Shown piece after piece: positions 5,506 through 13,363 of a stretch of 17,909 nucleotides of DNA. Origin of the DNA: CAZECR01 sp964510495 (lineage in GTDB: Bacteria > Patescibacteriota > Patescibacteriia > Magasanikbacterales > GWA2-37-8); NCBI GenBank assembly GCA_964510495.1, contig CAZECR010000023.1, positions 1-17,909 on the forward strand, in the 5' to 3' direction. A program made the translations under genes and the position numbers. Within the stretch, counting starts at the first letter, position 1, and the number at the start of each line of letters is the position of its first letter. The notes below the pieces were generated by a model. It saw only the letters and a program-made list of their open reading frames with translations, ran no database searches and had not been told where the DNA came from.

Positions 5506-7980
5506 TTATAAACGATAACAATCAAAAGTAATATCATGGTTATTAAAGCTCGTTTCAACGATTTTTTCCAGCACGACTTGCACAAGTGAGTTGCGGAGCA
5601 TTTCAAGGTGCGCATGTAAAACAGGTCGGTTGGTGGCAGCACCGCCACTATGATCGTCAATGACAATCACGAGTTTTCGTCCATCTTTCGCGGCGAGTGG
5701 TTTTAGATAATCACGCAGCTGCTGTACAAAATGAGCTGCATCCAGTTGATTAATAACCGTTTCAAGCGGATTCAAACCTCGTATAACCAAGAAACGTTCA
5801 TCATCATTCTCGGTCTCAATAAGAAGCGCTGCGCCGGCAGGGGCTTCGCTATCTTTGCCTGGGTTTTTTACCATGTTGAGCGTGGTGAAGTTGGGATGTT
5901 CTTCTGCCATGCTCAATTTCGACGCGTCTTCATCGTCTACGTCGTCGGCCCAGCAAGTATCTGCCATGTGCCCCGAAAATTCAGCGAGTAGTCCTCGAGA
6001 TGGGCGAAATTGTAAGTCCATTGTTTGTCCAGTGATACTTGTTTTTAAACGCTTAAGGCTTTGTTCGAGCGCGCTTACTTTGGTGAGTCTCCGAAGATTG
6101 TTGGCTGCTTTTTTGTCAGTAAAATACTTGCGCAGTGTTTCTTGGTGGACAATGTGATCAACAAAATTAATTACCCAGCTTACGTCGTCAATAGTTGGTT
6201 CCGTTGGCGAAAAAGAATCAATGTCCTTTTCAAGGTATTGTGGATTAATGTGATACCCCAGAAAAAAACCAAGTTCACGAAGCTCTTCGTCAAATTCTTT
6301 TCCGAATGATTTCAGTACATTGAATTGTTCTTGAGGAGGGTGTGCCTTAAATGATTCAGTATCCAAAAGTTCCATGCGTCGTCGGATGTCACCGAGCGCT
6401 CCTTCGTGGTTGCCTGGTTCGGTAGAAAAACGCTGCTCATCTGAAGCTAATTTTTTTCGCAGCTTTTCCATGTGAGCGGTAGTTCTTTCAATAATAGATG
6501 TAAGACCCGCCTCGCCCTGTAGGCGGTGTGCATCGCGTGCGGCTTTAAGCGACGTAAGTAGCTGCGTATAACGAGTTCTAAAATCAGTGGTGAGGTTAAA
6601 CTCCCGGCTTACTTTGGTAACTTTAAGAACAGGACTTGCTTCTAGATACGTTGGAACGCCTCTGGTTTCTGGCTTACGATTTTTATAGCGGTTAACAATA
6701 TCTAAAAAGCCCTCCTGGTCGTGTCTCCCAAATTCGGCCGCTTTAAAGCGGGTAAGGGCCATGACGTCTTCGCGGATAATCTCGTTATTGTAGATGCCGT
6801 CCATGAGGTCCAGGCTTTCGTCTCCAGCCAGAAAGCGCTGACGGATTTTAATGCGTGCAGCATCAAGTTCTCGTTTTCCAACTTCGCCCGTAGTTGTAAC
6901 GCCGAGCTCGCGGGTTTCGGATGATGATTTTCCCGAGAGGAGCCGTCGGTAAATATCGTAGACGTTTACATTGATTCGCCCATTATTTTGTTCAGCCAAT
7001 TCCTTAAACAAAGGATCGATTTTATTCCTATAATGATCGTTGATAGCCAAGCAGTCCTGGCTCACCTGTCGAGCGTGTTCCTCGGCTTTTTCTAATTGAC
7101 TGCCGAACGTCATTTCCATCACTGCGTCAACGTCATCAGGTGTATAATCTGTGTCGTCGCGGCCTGTTTCATAGTCGACCGGTTCGGGATCTGTCGGAAT
7201 TTTTCCGTCATTGCGTATCTCGGCATCAACTTCACGAAGTTCTGCTAATTTTTCTTGAAATAGTTTTTTTCCAAAATCTGCTTCCACTGTAAAGTGGTTG
7301 ATAGCTTCAAGGAATTGTTCCACGCCCGCCATACGAACAAATATCTCGGCACATTCCGTATCGAGCTCTTTGAAGCACTCTAGCTTAGTGGTAAGTTTTT
7401 GTAATGCTTGAGATTCCATAAAGTTTGGCTCTATTTCATCCCAACGTTTTTTACGAGCAAGTATCCTAAAGTTCTTTTGGCTAAGCAGTAAAAAAATTTC
7501 TTTGCTAAGTCCAGAAAAAATAGGTGCGCTGTCAATCACTTCTTCGCCGAACCCTCGCCGGATAAGTTTGGCAGCTACAGCAGCATCGAGCCCGCTAAAG
7601 TGTTCGAGAGTATTCTTGAACGAGATGATAGCCGAATAGCTGTCAGAAGCCAAAATTGCTTCAGCGGTTTTTTTACCTAAGCCCTTAAAATGACTGAGTA
7701 GGGTGGAATCGAAGTCGAGTCGGTAGTGAGTGTTTTTAAGCAAAGCATCGAATACTTCTTCATCAAGATTTTTAAATTTTTCGATGTGATCTGTGACCAC
7801 GAGCCACTGGCGATGCTTGATTGCTTCGAGCGCAATCACCTTGTGCCCTTCTGAAGGTGTTTGCTCAAGCTCCTTCAAAATATTTTCTTCTCGATCAAAA
7901 AAATCAGGCGGCCATCTTTTTTCGCCTGCGGGGATGCTCTCGGCAAGTCCTTCTCTATAGCTTGAGGGAACTTCTGCCAT
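5506..7980 (-). CDS. Large hypothetical protein with N-terminal degenerate helical repeats (Patescibacteria-type)
   Basis: An 824-residue, acidic, soluble-looking protein with no signal peptide or membrane helix. About residues 65-235 contain degenerate repeats with the core F-x-x-L-D/S-x-x-V/T (FKNLDEEV 69-76, FKGLGKKT 98-105, FSGLDAAV 128-135, FSGLSKEI 155-162, FKELDTEC 203-210). They are spaced about 25-50 residues apart, suggesting an alpha-solenoid. The middle (about 285-640) is charged and largely helical. A distinct C-terminal alpha/beta domain (about 654-824) contains DTCW (674-677), VIRGLNP (732-738) and IDDHSGGAATNRP (774-786). From memory, similar repeats and C-terminal signatures recur in large uncharacterised Patescibacteria proteins; no function is known to me. 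It is last in the topA operon, 17 bp after the membrane-protein gene, with no Shine-Dalgarno sequence. Confidence 0.85.
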   Translation of the reverse strand: MAEVPSSYREGLAESIPAGEKRWPPDFFDREENILKELEQTPSEGHKVIALEAIKHRQWLVVTDHIEKFKNLDEEVFDALLKNTHYRLDFDSTLLSHFKGLGKKTAEAILASDSYSAIISFKNTLEHFSGLDAAVAAKLIRRGFGEEVIDSAPIFSGLSKEIFLLLSQKNFRILARKKRWDEIEPNFMESQALQKLTTKLECFKELDTECAEIFVRMAGVEQFLEAINHFTVEADFGKKLFQEKLAELREVDAEIRNDGKIPTDPEPVDYETGRDDTDYTPDDVDAVMEMTFGSQLEKAEEHARQVSQDCLAINDHYRNKIDPLFKELAEQNNGRINVNVYDIYRRLLSGKSSSETRELGVTTTGEVGKRELDAARIKIRQRFLAGDESLDLMDGIYNNEIIREDVMALTRFKAAEFGRHDQEGFLDIVNRYKNRKPETRGVPTYLEASPVLKVTKVSREFNLTTDFRTRYTQLLTSLKAARDAHRLQGEAGLTSIIERTTAHMEKLRKKLASDEQRFSTEPGNHEGALGDIRRRMELLDTESFKAHPPQEQFNVLKSFGKEFDEELRELGFFLGYHINPQYLEKDIDSFSPTEPTIDDVSWVINFVDHIVHQETLRKYFTDKKAANNLRRLTKVSALEQSLKRLKTSITGQTMDLQFRPSRGLLAEFSGHMADTCWADDVDDEDASKLSMAEEHPNFTTLNMVKNPGKDSEAPAGAALLIETENDDERFLVIRGLNPLETVINQLDAAHFVQQLRDYLKPLAAKDGRKLVIVIDDHSGGAATNRPVLHAHLEMLRNSLVQVVLEKIVETSFNNHDITFDCYRL

Positions 7981-7997
7981 AGCTTATTAAAAAGTAA

Positions 7998-8495
7998 TTA
8001 AACGTCTTCCGAAGTATCCTCCGGCAAAACAGGCTCGTTATAGAAATATTCCCGGATCATATGCTGAATTTCTTTCAGCCATTTCCAGATCGATTTATAG
8101 TAGGCGATATTGAGGAGAAGGAGGGTGATAATAATGACGGCGTCATAACTCTGACGGACCCAATAATCATCTTGGAGGCGAATCCACATGCCAAACTCGT
8201 CGAAGGTAAGACCAAGACCTACACCGTACATAAAGGTTGTCCAGCGAAAGGCACGCGTACCAATTACCGGGCGCTTCATGAGCAGATAAAACCCGACCCC
8301 GACAAGAATAAATACACCGTAGGTAAAGTGGTGAATATGCACGCCCCGGACAGTTAGAAAAAAGTTTGGTAACAGTTTGCCGAGTACTAAGTAGACAATC
8401 AAACGTGCGGCTGCAAACGTAATCAAAAAAGCAAAGGCAATAATACCGATCAGGCGACGGTTGGTGGGTGAAGGGGCAAGCGTGAGTTGGTCCAT
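7998..8495 (-). CDS. Four-helix integral membrane protein with HxHH and DE motifs
   Basis: A 165-residue membrane protein with about four hydrophobic helices (roughly 15-38, 57-74, 85-103, 115-133) and an acidic C-terminal tail. Polar residues at membrane borders stand out: VHIHHFTYG (52-60) has three His, LTFDEFGMW (96-104) an Asp-Glu pair, and LQDDYW (107-112) a second acidic pair. The same pattern occurs in uncharacterised integral membrane proteins of other bacteria, including actinobacteria. His plus acidic residues suggest metal binding or a membrane enzyme, but this is inference. The ATG at 8495 is only 3 nt beyond the topA stop, so translation is probably coupled. The 824-residue gene follows 17 bp later. 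The membrane-protein call is firm; the function is unknown. Confidence 0.85.
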   Translation of the reverse strand: MDQLTLAPSPTNRRLIGIIAFAFLITFAAARLIVYLVLGKLLPNFFLTVRGVHIHHFTYGVFILVGVGFYLLMKRPVIGTRAFRWTTFMYGVGLGLTFDEFGMWIRLQDDYWVRQSYDAVIIITLLLLNIAYYKSIWKWLKEIQHMIREYFYNEPVLPEDTSEDV

Positions 8496-8498
8496 AGG

Positions 8499-10730
8499 TT
8501 ATGGGGCGTCAGCCGCGTCCGATGCTTCTTTTTTAAATCCGCATTCTTTGTTACTGCATTTGATAACTCCCTTGGCGGCAAACACGAGGGGGTCTTTTGA
8601 TTCCGGGCACATTTCGCCCGTTGGTTTTTCCCAGAGCGCGAAGTCGCACGTTGGGTATTTGTTGCAGGCAAAGAATAGTTTACCACGTTTACTCTTTTTT
8701 TGAATGATATCACCCTCGTTACATTTAGGGCACTTGAGATTGGTTTTAATTTCAATTGATTTGAGGTTTTTGCAATCAGGATATCCGGTGCAACCAAGGA
8801 ATTTACCAAACCGGCCATGCTTAATCTGCATGGGTTTACCACATTTTTCACACACTTCGGTAGTGATTTCGGCTGGGGCCGGAGTTTTGTCGTCACTCGC
8901 CAGTTGTTTGGTGTTCTTACAATCAGGGTACCCGGTGCAGGCGAGGAATTTGCCAAAACGTCCGCGTTTAATAATCATGGGTTTACCACATTTTTCACAT
9001 ACTTCATCGGTGGTTTCTTCGGTCAGTTTTTTCTTGTCGATTTCGGTTTCTTTAACATCCAGATTTTGTTTGAACGGAGTATAAAAGTCAGAGATAACCG
9101 GTTGCCATTTTTTGTCCCCCTCAGCAACAGCATCAAGATTTTCTTCCATTTGAGCAGTGAACTGAAAATCAACGATTTGGGGGAAATGTTCCACCAGTAA
9201 ATCATTTACGAGGTATGCTATATCTTTGGGCTGTAATTTCTTTTGTTCGTTGCGTTCCACATAACCGCGGTCTTCGATCGTAGCGATAGTCGGAGCGTAC
9301 GTAGATGGGCGGCCAATACCGTATTCTTCGAGCACCTTAACCAAGCTCGCGTCAGAATAGCGGGCGGGCGGCTCGGTAAAATGCTGTTCCGGTTTAATTT
9401 CTTCGGCCGTTGCAGTATCGCCCACGGTAACGGTCGGGAGTAAATTTTCTTTAGCTTTGTCGGGGTACAGTTTCAAGAAGCCGTCAAAGGTAATGGTCTG
9501 GCCGGTAGCATGGAAGACGTAGTTATTTTTACTTTCGACATCGATACTGACCGAATTAAGTTCCGCTTCAGCCATTTGCGTCGCAACTGCGCGGCGCCAA
9601 ATCAAGCTGTACAAACGGGCCTGGTTTTTTTCGAGACTCGCTTCAACGCTTTCAGGGGTGCGCAGCGCTTCGGTTGGGCGAATCGCTTCGTGGGCTTCTT
9701 GAGCATTTTTATTTTTGTTTTTAAAACGCCGAGGTTCACTCAGCTGATATTTTTTACCATATTCCTCACCAATCACACTCTGCGCTTCGGTTAAAAATTT
9801 ATCCGACAAATTCACCGCGTCGGTACGCATATAGGTGATAAGACCGACCTGGCCTTCGCTCCCGAGCTCCACACCTTCATAGAGCTGCTGAGCCAGACGC
9901 ATGGTTTGTTTGGCCGAAAATCCAAGCGTGTTGTTCGCTTCTTGTTGCAAGGTCGAAGTTGTAAATGGTGGTGGGGGAGTACGTTTAGTCTTTTTCTGAT
10001 CAACATCTTTAATGCTGTATGTTGTTTTGTTTAAATCTTTTAAAATACCGTCCACCTGTTCTTTGTTTTTTAAATCAAGTTTATCAATTTTTTTACCATC
10101 GATACTATTGAGCTTGGCTTCAAACGTTTCTTTGTTGCATGCAAAAACGCCTTCGATCGACCAGTATTCTTCCGGTTTAAAATTTTGAATTTCACGTTCA
10201 CGCTCTACAACGAGACGCACCGCAACCGACTGTACGCGACCGGCCGAAAGTCCGCGCGCAATTTTGCGCCAGAGAAACGGTGAGAGATTGTAGCCAACCA
10301 AGCGATCAAGTACGCGGCGGGCCTGCTGCGCATCGACCAGTTTAAGGTCGAGATGCCGGGGGTTCTCGATGGCGTGTTCAATCGCCGCTTTAGTAATTTC
10401 GTGAAACGTAATACGATCAGCCTTTTCAGGTTCAATATCCAAAATATGAGCAAGGTGAAAGGAGATTGCTTCTCCTTCACGGTCCTCATCAGTTGCGAAC
10501 AAGACATGGTCGGCCTTTTTGGCGGCATCTTTTAATTCTTTGACTACCTTAGCCTTATCTTTACTCACGCTGTATTGGGGTTCAAATCCATGTTCAACAT
10601 CCACCCCGAGTTTAGACTTGGGTAAATCGCGAACATGACCAAAAGAAGACAAAACCTTATAATTTTTGCCGAGGAATTTAGTGATTGTCTTAGCTTTGGT
10701 CGGGGACTCAACAATGACGAGTGTCTTCAT
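8499..10730 (-). CDS. topA: DNA topoisomerase I (type IA) with C-terminal zinc fingers
   Basis: A 743-residue TopA that relaxes negative supercoils by transient single-strand cleavage. The Toprim domain begins MKTLVIVESPTKAKTI (Glu8) and has DEDREGE (81-87). The catalytic tyrosine is Y300 in GLITYMRTDA, with R302. EEYGIGRPSTYAPTI is the conserved motif of the central domain. The C terminus has two near-identical C4 zinc fingers (CEKCGKPM...CTGYPDC), a third (CPKCNEGD...CNKYPTC) and a fourth degenerate one (CPESKDP...CSNKEC) in which Ser replaces the second Cys. The ATG at 10728-10730 follows a strong promoter with a leader of about 16 nt and no Shine-Dalgarno sequence. topA heads an operon with the membrane protein and the 824-residue protein. 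Confidence 0.97.
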   Translation of the reverse strand: MKTLVIVESPTKAKTITKFLGKNYKVLSSFGHVRDLPKSKLGVDVEHGFEPQYSVSKDKAKVVKELKDAAKKADHVLFATDEDREGEAISFHLAHILDIEPEKADRITFHEITKAAIEHAIENPRHLDLKLVDAQQARRVLDRLVGYNLSPFLWRKIARGLSAGRVQSVAVRLVVEREREIQNFKPEEYWSIEGVFACNKETFEAKLNSIDGKKIDKLDLKNKEQVDGILKDLNKTTYSIKDVDQKKTKRTPPPPFTTSTLQQEANNTLGFSAKQTMRLAQQLYEGVELGSEGQVGLITYMRTDAVNLSDKFLTEAQSVIGEEYGKKYQLSEPRRFKNKNKNAQEAHEAIRPTEALRTPESVEASLEKNQARLYSLIWRRAVATQMAEAELNSVSIDVESKNNYVFHATGQTITFDGFLKLYPDKAKENLLPTVTVGDTATAEEIKPEQHFTEPPARYSDASLVKVLEEYGIGRPSTYAPTIATIEDRGYVERNEQKKLQPKDIAYLVNDLLVEHFPQIVDFQFTAQMEENLDAVAEGDKKWQPVISDFYTPFKQNLDVKETEIDKKKLTEETTDEVCEKCGKPMIIKRGRFGKFLACTGYPDCKNTKQLASDDKTPAPAEITTEVCEKCGKPMQIKHGRFGKFLGCTGYPDCKNLKSIEIKTNLKCPKCNEGDIIQKKSKRGKLFFACNKYPTCDFALWEKPTGEMCPESKDPLVFAAKGVIKCSNKECGFKKEASDAADAP

Positions 10731-10752
10731 ATTTGGCTAATAATGCACGGGC

Positions 10753-10781
10753 AGTGTACGGTTTTTTGACGCATCTGTCAA
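10753..10781 (-). promoter_or_regulatory. Promoter of the topA operon
   Basis: On the minus strand, -35 TTGACA (10781-10776), a 17-bp spacer and -10 TACACT (10758-10753) are seen. Start is predicted near 10746. It overlaps the divergent promoter at 10766-10793, which could couple topA to supercoiling of the shared DNA. Confidence 0.85.
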
Positions 10782-10793
10782 TTATTGTATACT
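10766..10793 (+). promoter_or_regulatory. Promoter of the propeller-like membrane protein gene
   Basis: -35 TTGACG (10766-10771), a 16-bp spacer and -10 TATACT (10788-10793). Start is predicted near 10800, which favours the ATG at 10822 (22-nt leader) over the ATG at 10804. Confidence 0.75.
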
Positions 10794-10821
10794 AAATGTA
10801 TTCATGTTAATCTTTTCTCTT

Positions 10822-11595
10822 ATGCTCTTAGAACCACAGAAAAAAGGCCTTATGATCGCAGGGTGTGTACTTATTGTGCTCTTGGGAGCCGGGCTGCTCG
10901 TATACAATATTCGTAAAGGTGCTGCTCCAGAAGAAATCATTGTGGAAGCGCCGCCGCAAGTAACCCAGGCTGAAATTGTTACACTCAATCAAAACGGCTC
11001 TAATTTTATTTTTGAACAAGGCGGAAAAGCTGTCGCAACTCTTCCTGTTACTCCAGGCATGAAAACAGCTGTACCGCTCAGGCAGGTAGGGCGGTACGCG
11101 TATTTTAAAACGATGCCAGAGGGCGGGGACGGGTACATTCTTTTTGGATCGAGCTCTCCACAGGTAATTCGTATTGATGTGCGTGACGGTTCGGTAGCTA
11201 TCCTTAAACACGACGGGCGCCGCATCGAAGACATTTCGCCGAACGGTCAATTTATGGCTTGGACCGAGTACAAAGAAAATGGCGACAAAAGTATTATTAT
11301 TGAAACGATAGCTGACCACAGTGAAAAATCCTATCCGGTTGAACGTAAGTACTCCCAGTTTGGAGATGCGCTTTTTTCGCCCGACAGTAGTAAATTAGCT
11401 TTTGCCGTAGCTATTGGTTTTCCGGGTAAAGAAAGCGGTCAGGTGGGCGTAATTAATCTGAAGGATGGCACGAGCAAAACTGTTGCCACTGCGTCGCAAT
11501 CTAACACGTATTTTAGAGTGCGGGGTTGGCGCGCCAACGGCGATGTTGACTCGGTGTTAGTGACCGGAGATTCAACGGATTTTAAGATGAAATAA
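10822..11595 (+). CDS. Membrane-anchored protein with TolB/WD40-like beta-propeller repeats
   Basis: A 257-residue protein with one N-terminal membrane helix (roughly residues 9-30 of the chosen start, GLMIAGCVLIVLLGAGLLVY) and an extracytoplasmic remainder. The C-terminal half has TolB-type strand motifs: ISPNGQFMAWTEY and FSPDSSKLAFAVA, each Ser-Pro-Asn/Asp followed by a hydrophobic strand. There is room for only three or four blades, so it is either a partial propeller or assembles as an oligomer. The ATG at 10804 in the same frame would sit almost at the predicted transcription start, so 10822 is preferred. Its stop is 12 bp from that of convergent dprA, with no terminator visible between. 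Function is unknown; an envelope role is inferred from topology. Confidence 0.75.
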   Translation: MLLEPQKKGLMIAGCVLIVLLGAGLLVYNIRKGAAPEEIIVEAPPQVTQAEIVTLNQNGSNFIFEQGGKAVATLPVTPGMKTAVPLRQVGRYAYFKTMPEGGDGYILFGSSSPQVIRIDVRDGSVAILKHDGRRIEDISPNGQFMAWTEYKENGDKSIIIETIADHSEKSYPVERKYSQFGDALFSPDSSKLAFAVAIGFPGKESGQVGVINLKDGTSKTVATASQSNTYFRVRGWRANGDVDSVLVTGDSTDFKMK

Positions 11596-11607
11596 GATCT
11601 GATTGAT

Positions 11608-12690
11608 TTAAAGGGCCACGTACATCATTCCACCTACATTCTTGACCAGCCCTTTCATTTCCATGAGTACCAAACTTCCATTCACCGTTTTGCTCGGCAA
11701 GGCGGTGTTTTTAATTATGGCGTCAATATGTAGGGGTTCACGGGTAAGTGTTTGAAAAATCAATGCCTCAGTTGGCGAGTCAGGAATGACTCGTTTTTGA
11801 GACAGGGGAGCGGTAATACTTTTTAGATTAAGCGCCTCGAGAATGGTTTCGCCGTTCGTGACTAAAAGAGCTCCTTTAGCGATAAGGCGATTACACCCTT
11901 CGCCATTTGGATTGGTTAGGTTGTGCGGAACAGCAAACACGTCACGGTTATAATCAAGCGCGGCACGGGCCGTAATAAGCGCGCCCGATTCAACGGGTGC
12001 TTCGATAACGAGGGTGCCGAGTGTCAGCCCCGCGATAATCCGGTTACGTGCCGGAAAAGAATATGCGGTTGGCGCAAAACCTGGTGGGTATTCCGAAATC
12101 ACAGCACCACCTTCGTCAATAATTCGACGGGCAAGTTCGTGGTGTACAGGTGGAGTAATATTTTTTTGATTCACGCCAGAACCCAAGACGGCAATAGTTG
12201 GCATTTTGGTTTTCAGCACTGTTTCGTGCGCTACGCCATCGATACCAAGCGCCAGCCCGCTTACAATAATCACTCCTTGTAAGGCAAGTTCGCGGGTAAG
12301 TTGTTCGCAGATTTGTTTGCCGTACGTGCTCGCGCGGCGGGTACCAACGACTGCTACAGCCGGTGCAGTTTCAAGCCCGGCAAGTGTACCGCGAATAAAT
12401 AGTGTGTGTGGTGGGTCGTTGATTTCGCCAAGGAGTCTTGGGTACGCTGCTTCGCCAGCGGAAACGGTCGTAATGCCTTCTTGTTCCAGAATGCCGATTA
12501 TTTTTTCAACATCTGTGGCTTCGCGCCAGCGAATAAATTCATCAGCGATAGCGGCATCAAGCCCCGACAAAACTATTTCTTCAAGTTCTGCACTCCAAAG
12601 TCTGGCGAGATTGCCAAAATGAGCAGTCAATTTTTTGTACCGCGGATAGGTAATTTTGGGAAAGTGAGCCAGGACTGCGTGGTAGTTCAT
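11608..12690 (-). CDS. dprA: DNA-processing protein DprA (Smf)
   Basis: A 360-residue DprA, the protein that receives incoming single-stranded DNA during natural transformation and loads RecA. An N-terminal helical (SAM-like) region (about 1-70) precedes the extended Rossmann fold with VGTRRAS (115-121), SGLALGID (144-151), LGSGV (169-173), FPARNRI (212-218) and SGALITA (235-241). A C-terminal winged helix (about 305-360, IDAIIKNTALPSKTVNGSLV) completes the usual architecture. The ATG at 12690 lacks a Shine-Dalgarno sequence. It follows pth by 56 bp and is probably cotranscribed with it. An intact dprA suggests retained competence, in keeping with the type IV pilus and ComEC systems common in Patescibacteria (not in this window). 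Confidence 0.95.
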   Translation of the reverse strand: MNYHAVLAHFPKITYPRYKKLTAHFGNLARLWSAELEEIVLSGLDAAIADEFIRWREATDVEKIIGILEQEGITTVSAGEAAYPRLLGEINDPPHTLFIRGTLAGLETAPAVAVVGTRRASTYGKQICEQLTRELALQGVIIVSGLALGIDGVAHETVLKTKMPTIAVLGSGVNQKNITPPVHHELARRIIDEGGAVISEYPPGFAPTAYSFPARNRIIAGLTLGTLVIEAPVESGALITARAALDYNRDVFAVPHNLTNPNGEGCNRLIAKGALLVTNGETILEALNLKSITAPLSQKRVIPDSPTEALIFQTLTREPLHIDAIIKNTALPSKTVNGSLVLMEMKGLVKNVGGMMYVAL

Positions 12691-12746
12691 AGTAAAATTT
12701 TTGAACAGTCCGGTTCACTCATTTCAAGCGGGAAGTGTGTAAAAAA

Positions 12747-13268
12747 TTAGAGAATTTTTTTGAGTTCATCAAGCGCTCGTTTGGTTGTTTCGGCTAAAGT
12801 ATCCAGCTCTTCTTTGGTAAATTTGCCGAGTACAAATTCAGCAGTGTCTTCAATGGGGTATTCCATAGTCAGAACGCCGATACGAATACGCCAAAAGTCT
12901 TGGGTGCCAAGGTGGTCAATAATCGATGTAACGCCGTTATGCCCGGCGGCACCACGATCTTTCTGGACACGGAATTTTCCAAGCGGAATGTCCTTGTCGT
13001 CATGCAAAACAATAACGTCCTTGGGCTGTAGTTTATAAAAATCAAGCACGGCCCGAGTGCTCGTGCCCGATTCGTTCATGAATGTTTGTGGCTTAGCAGC
13101 AATTACTTTTTGCCCGTTTATTTCAAGCTGAGCAATTTCGGCCTGGAATTTCTTTTGCAGGGAAAACTCTGTATTGCCGGCCAACATGTCGAGGGCCAAA
13201 AAACCAGCGTTATGCCGTGTTCGTTCGTATTGTTTGCCGGGGTTACCAAGGCCAATAATCAGTTTCAC
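12747..13268 (-). CDS. pth: Peptidyl-tRNA hydrolase
   Basis: A 173-residue Pth, which cleaves the ester bond of peptidyl-tRNAs that drop off the ribosome and so recycles tRNA. Family signatures are GLGNPGKQYERTRHN (6-20) with N9 and catalytic H19, PQTFMNESG (60-68) with N65, VLHDDKD (87-93) with catalytic-site D91, and GAAGHNGVTSI (107-117) with N111. The length is typical of bacterial Pth. The start is GTG (13268-13266), supported by the predicted transcription start near 13291, which gives a 23-nt leader. No Shine-Dalgarno sequence is present. It heads a probable pth-dprA unit; its promoter begins within the T-tract of the der terminator. Confidence 0.96.
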   Translation of the reverse strand: MKLIIGLGNPGKQYERTRHNAGFLALDMLAGNTEFSLQKKFQAEIAQLEINGQKVIAAKPQTFMNESGTSTRAVLDFYKLQPKDVIVLHDDKDIPLGKFRVQKDRGAAGHNGVTSIIDHLGTQDFWRIRIGVLTMEYPIEDTAEFVLGKFTKEELDTLAETTKRALDELKKIL

Positions 13269-13297
13269 AGAAAAAAATAGTAAACAAAAGTGTGCGT

Positions 13298-13326
13298 ATC
13301 GTAATTTAGTTTTAGTGAAGTGTCAA
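13298..13326 (-). promoter_or_regulatory. Promoter of pth-dprA
   Basis: On the minus strand, perfect -35 TTGACA (13326-13321), a 17-bp spacer and -10 TACGAT (13303-13298) are seen. Start near 13291 leaves about 23 nt to the GTG start of pth. Confidence 0.8.
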
Positions 13327-13355
13327 ATAAAAAAGAGCCCCGACGAAGTGTCGGG
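13326..13355 (-). terminator. Intrinsic terminator of the lytR-der operon
   Basis: The stem CCCGAC/GTCGGG (13339-13344 with 13350-13355) has a 5-nt loop. On the minus strand it is followed by GGCTCTTTTTTATTTG. It lies 8 bp past the der stop and abuts the pth promoter. Confidence 0.8.
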
Positions 13356-13363
13356 ACCCTAGT

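Noticed and set aside
10390..10415. parS-like TTTCGTGAAAC in topA
   Set aside because: Only one half matches the TGTTTCACGTGAAACA consensus and the centre is wrong; it is not a full parS palindrome.
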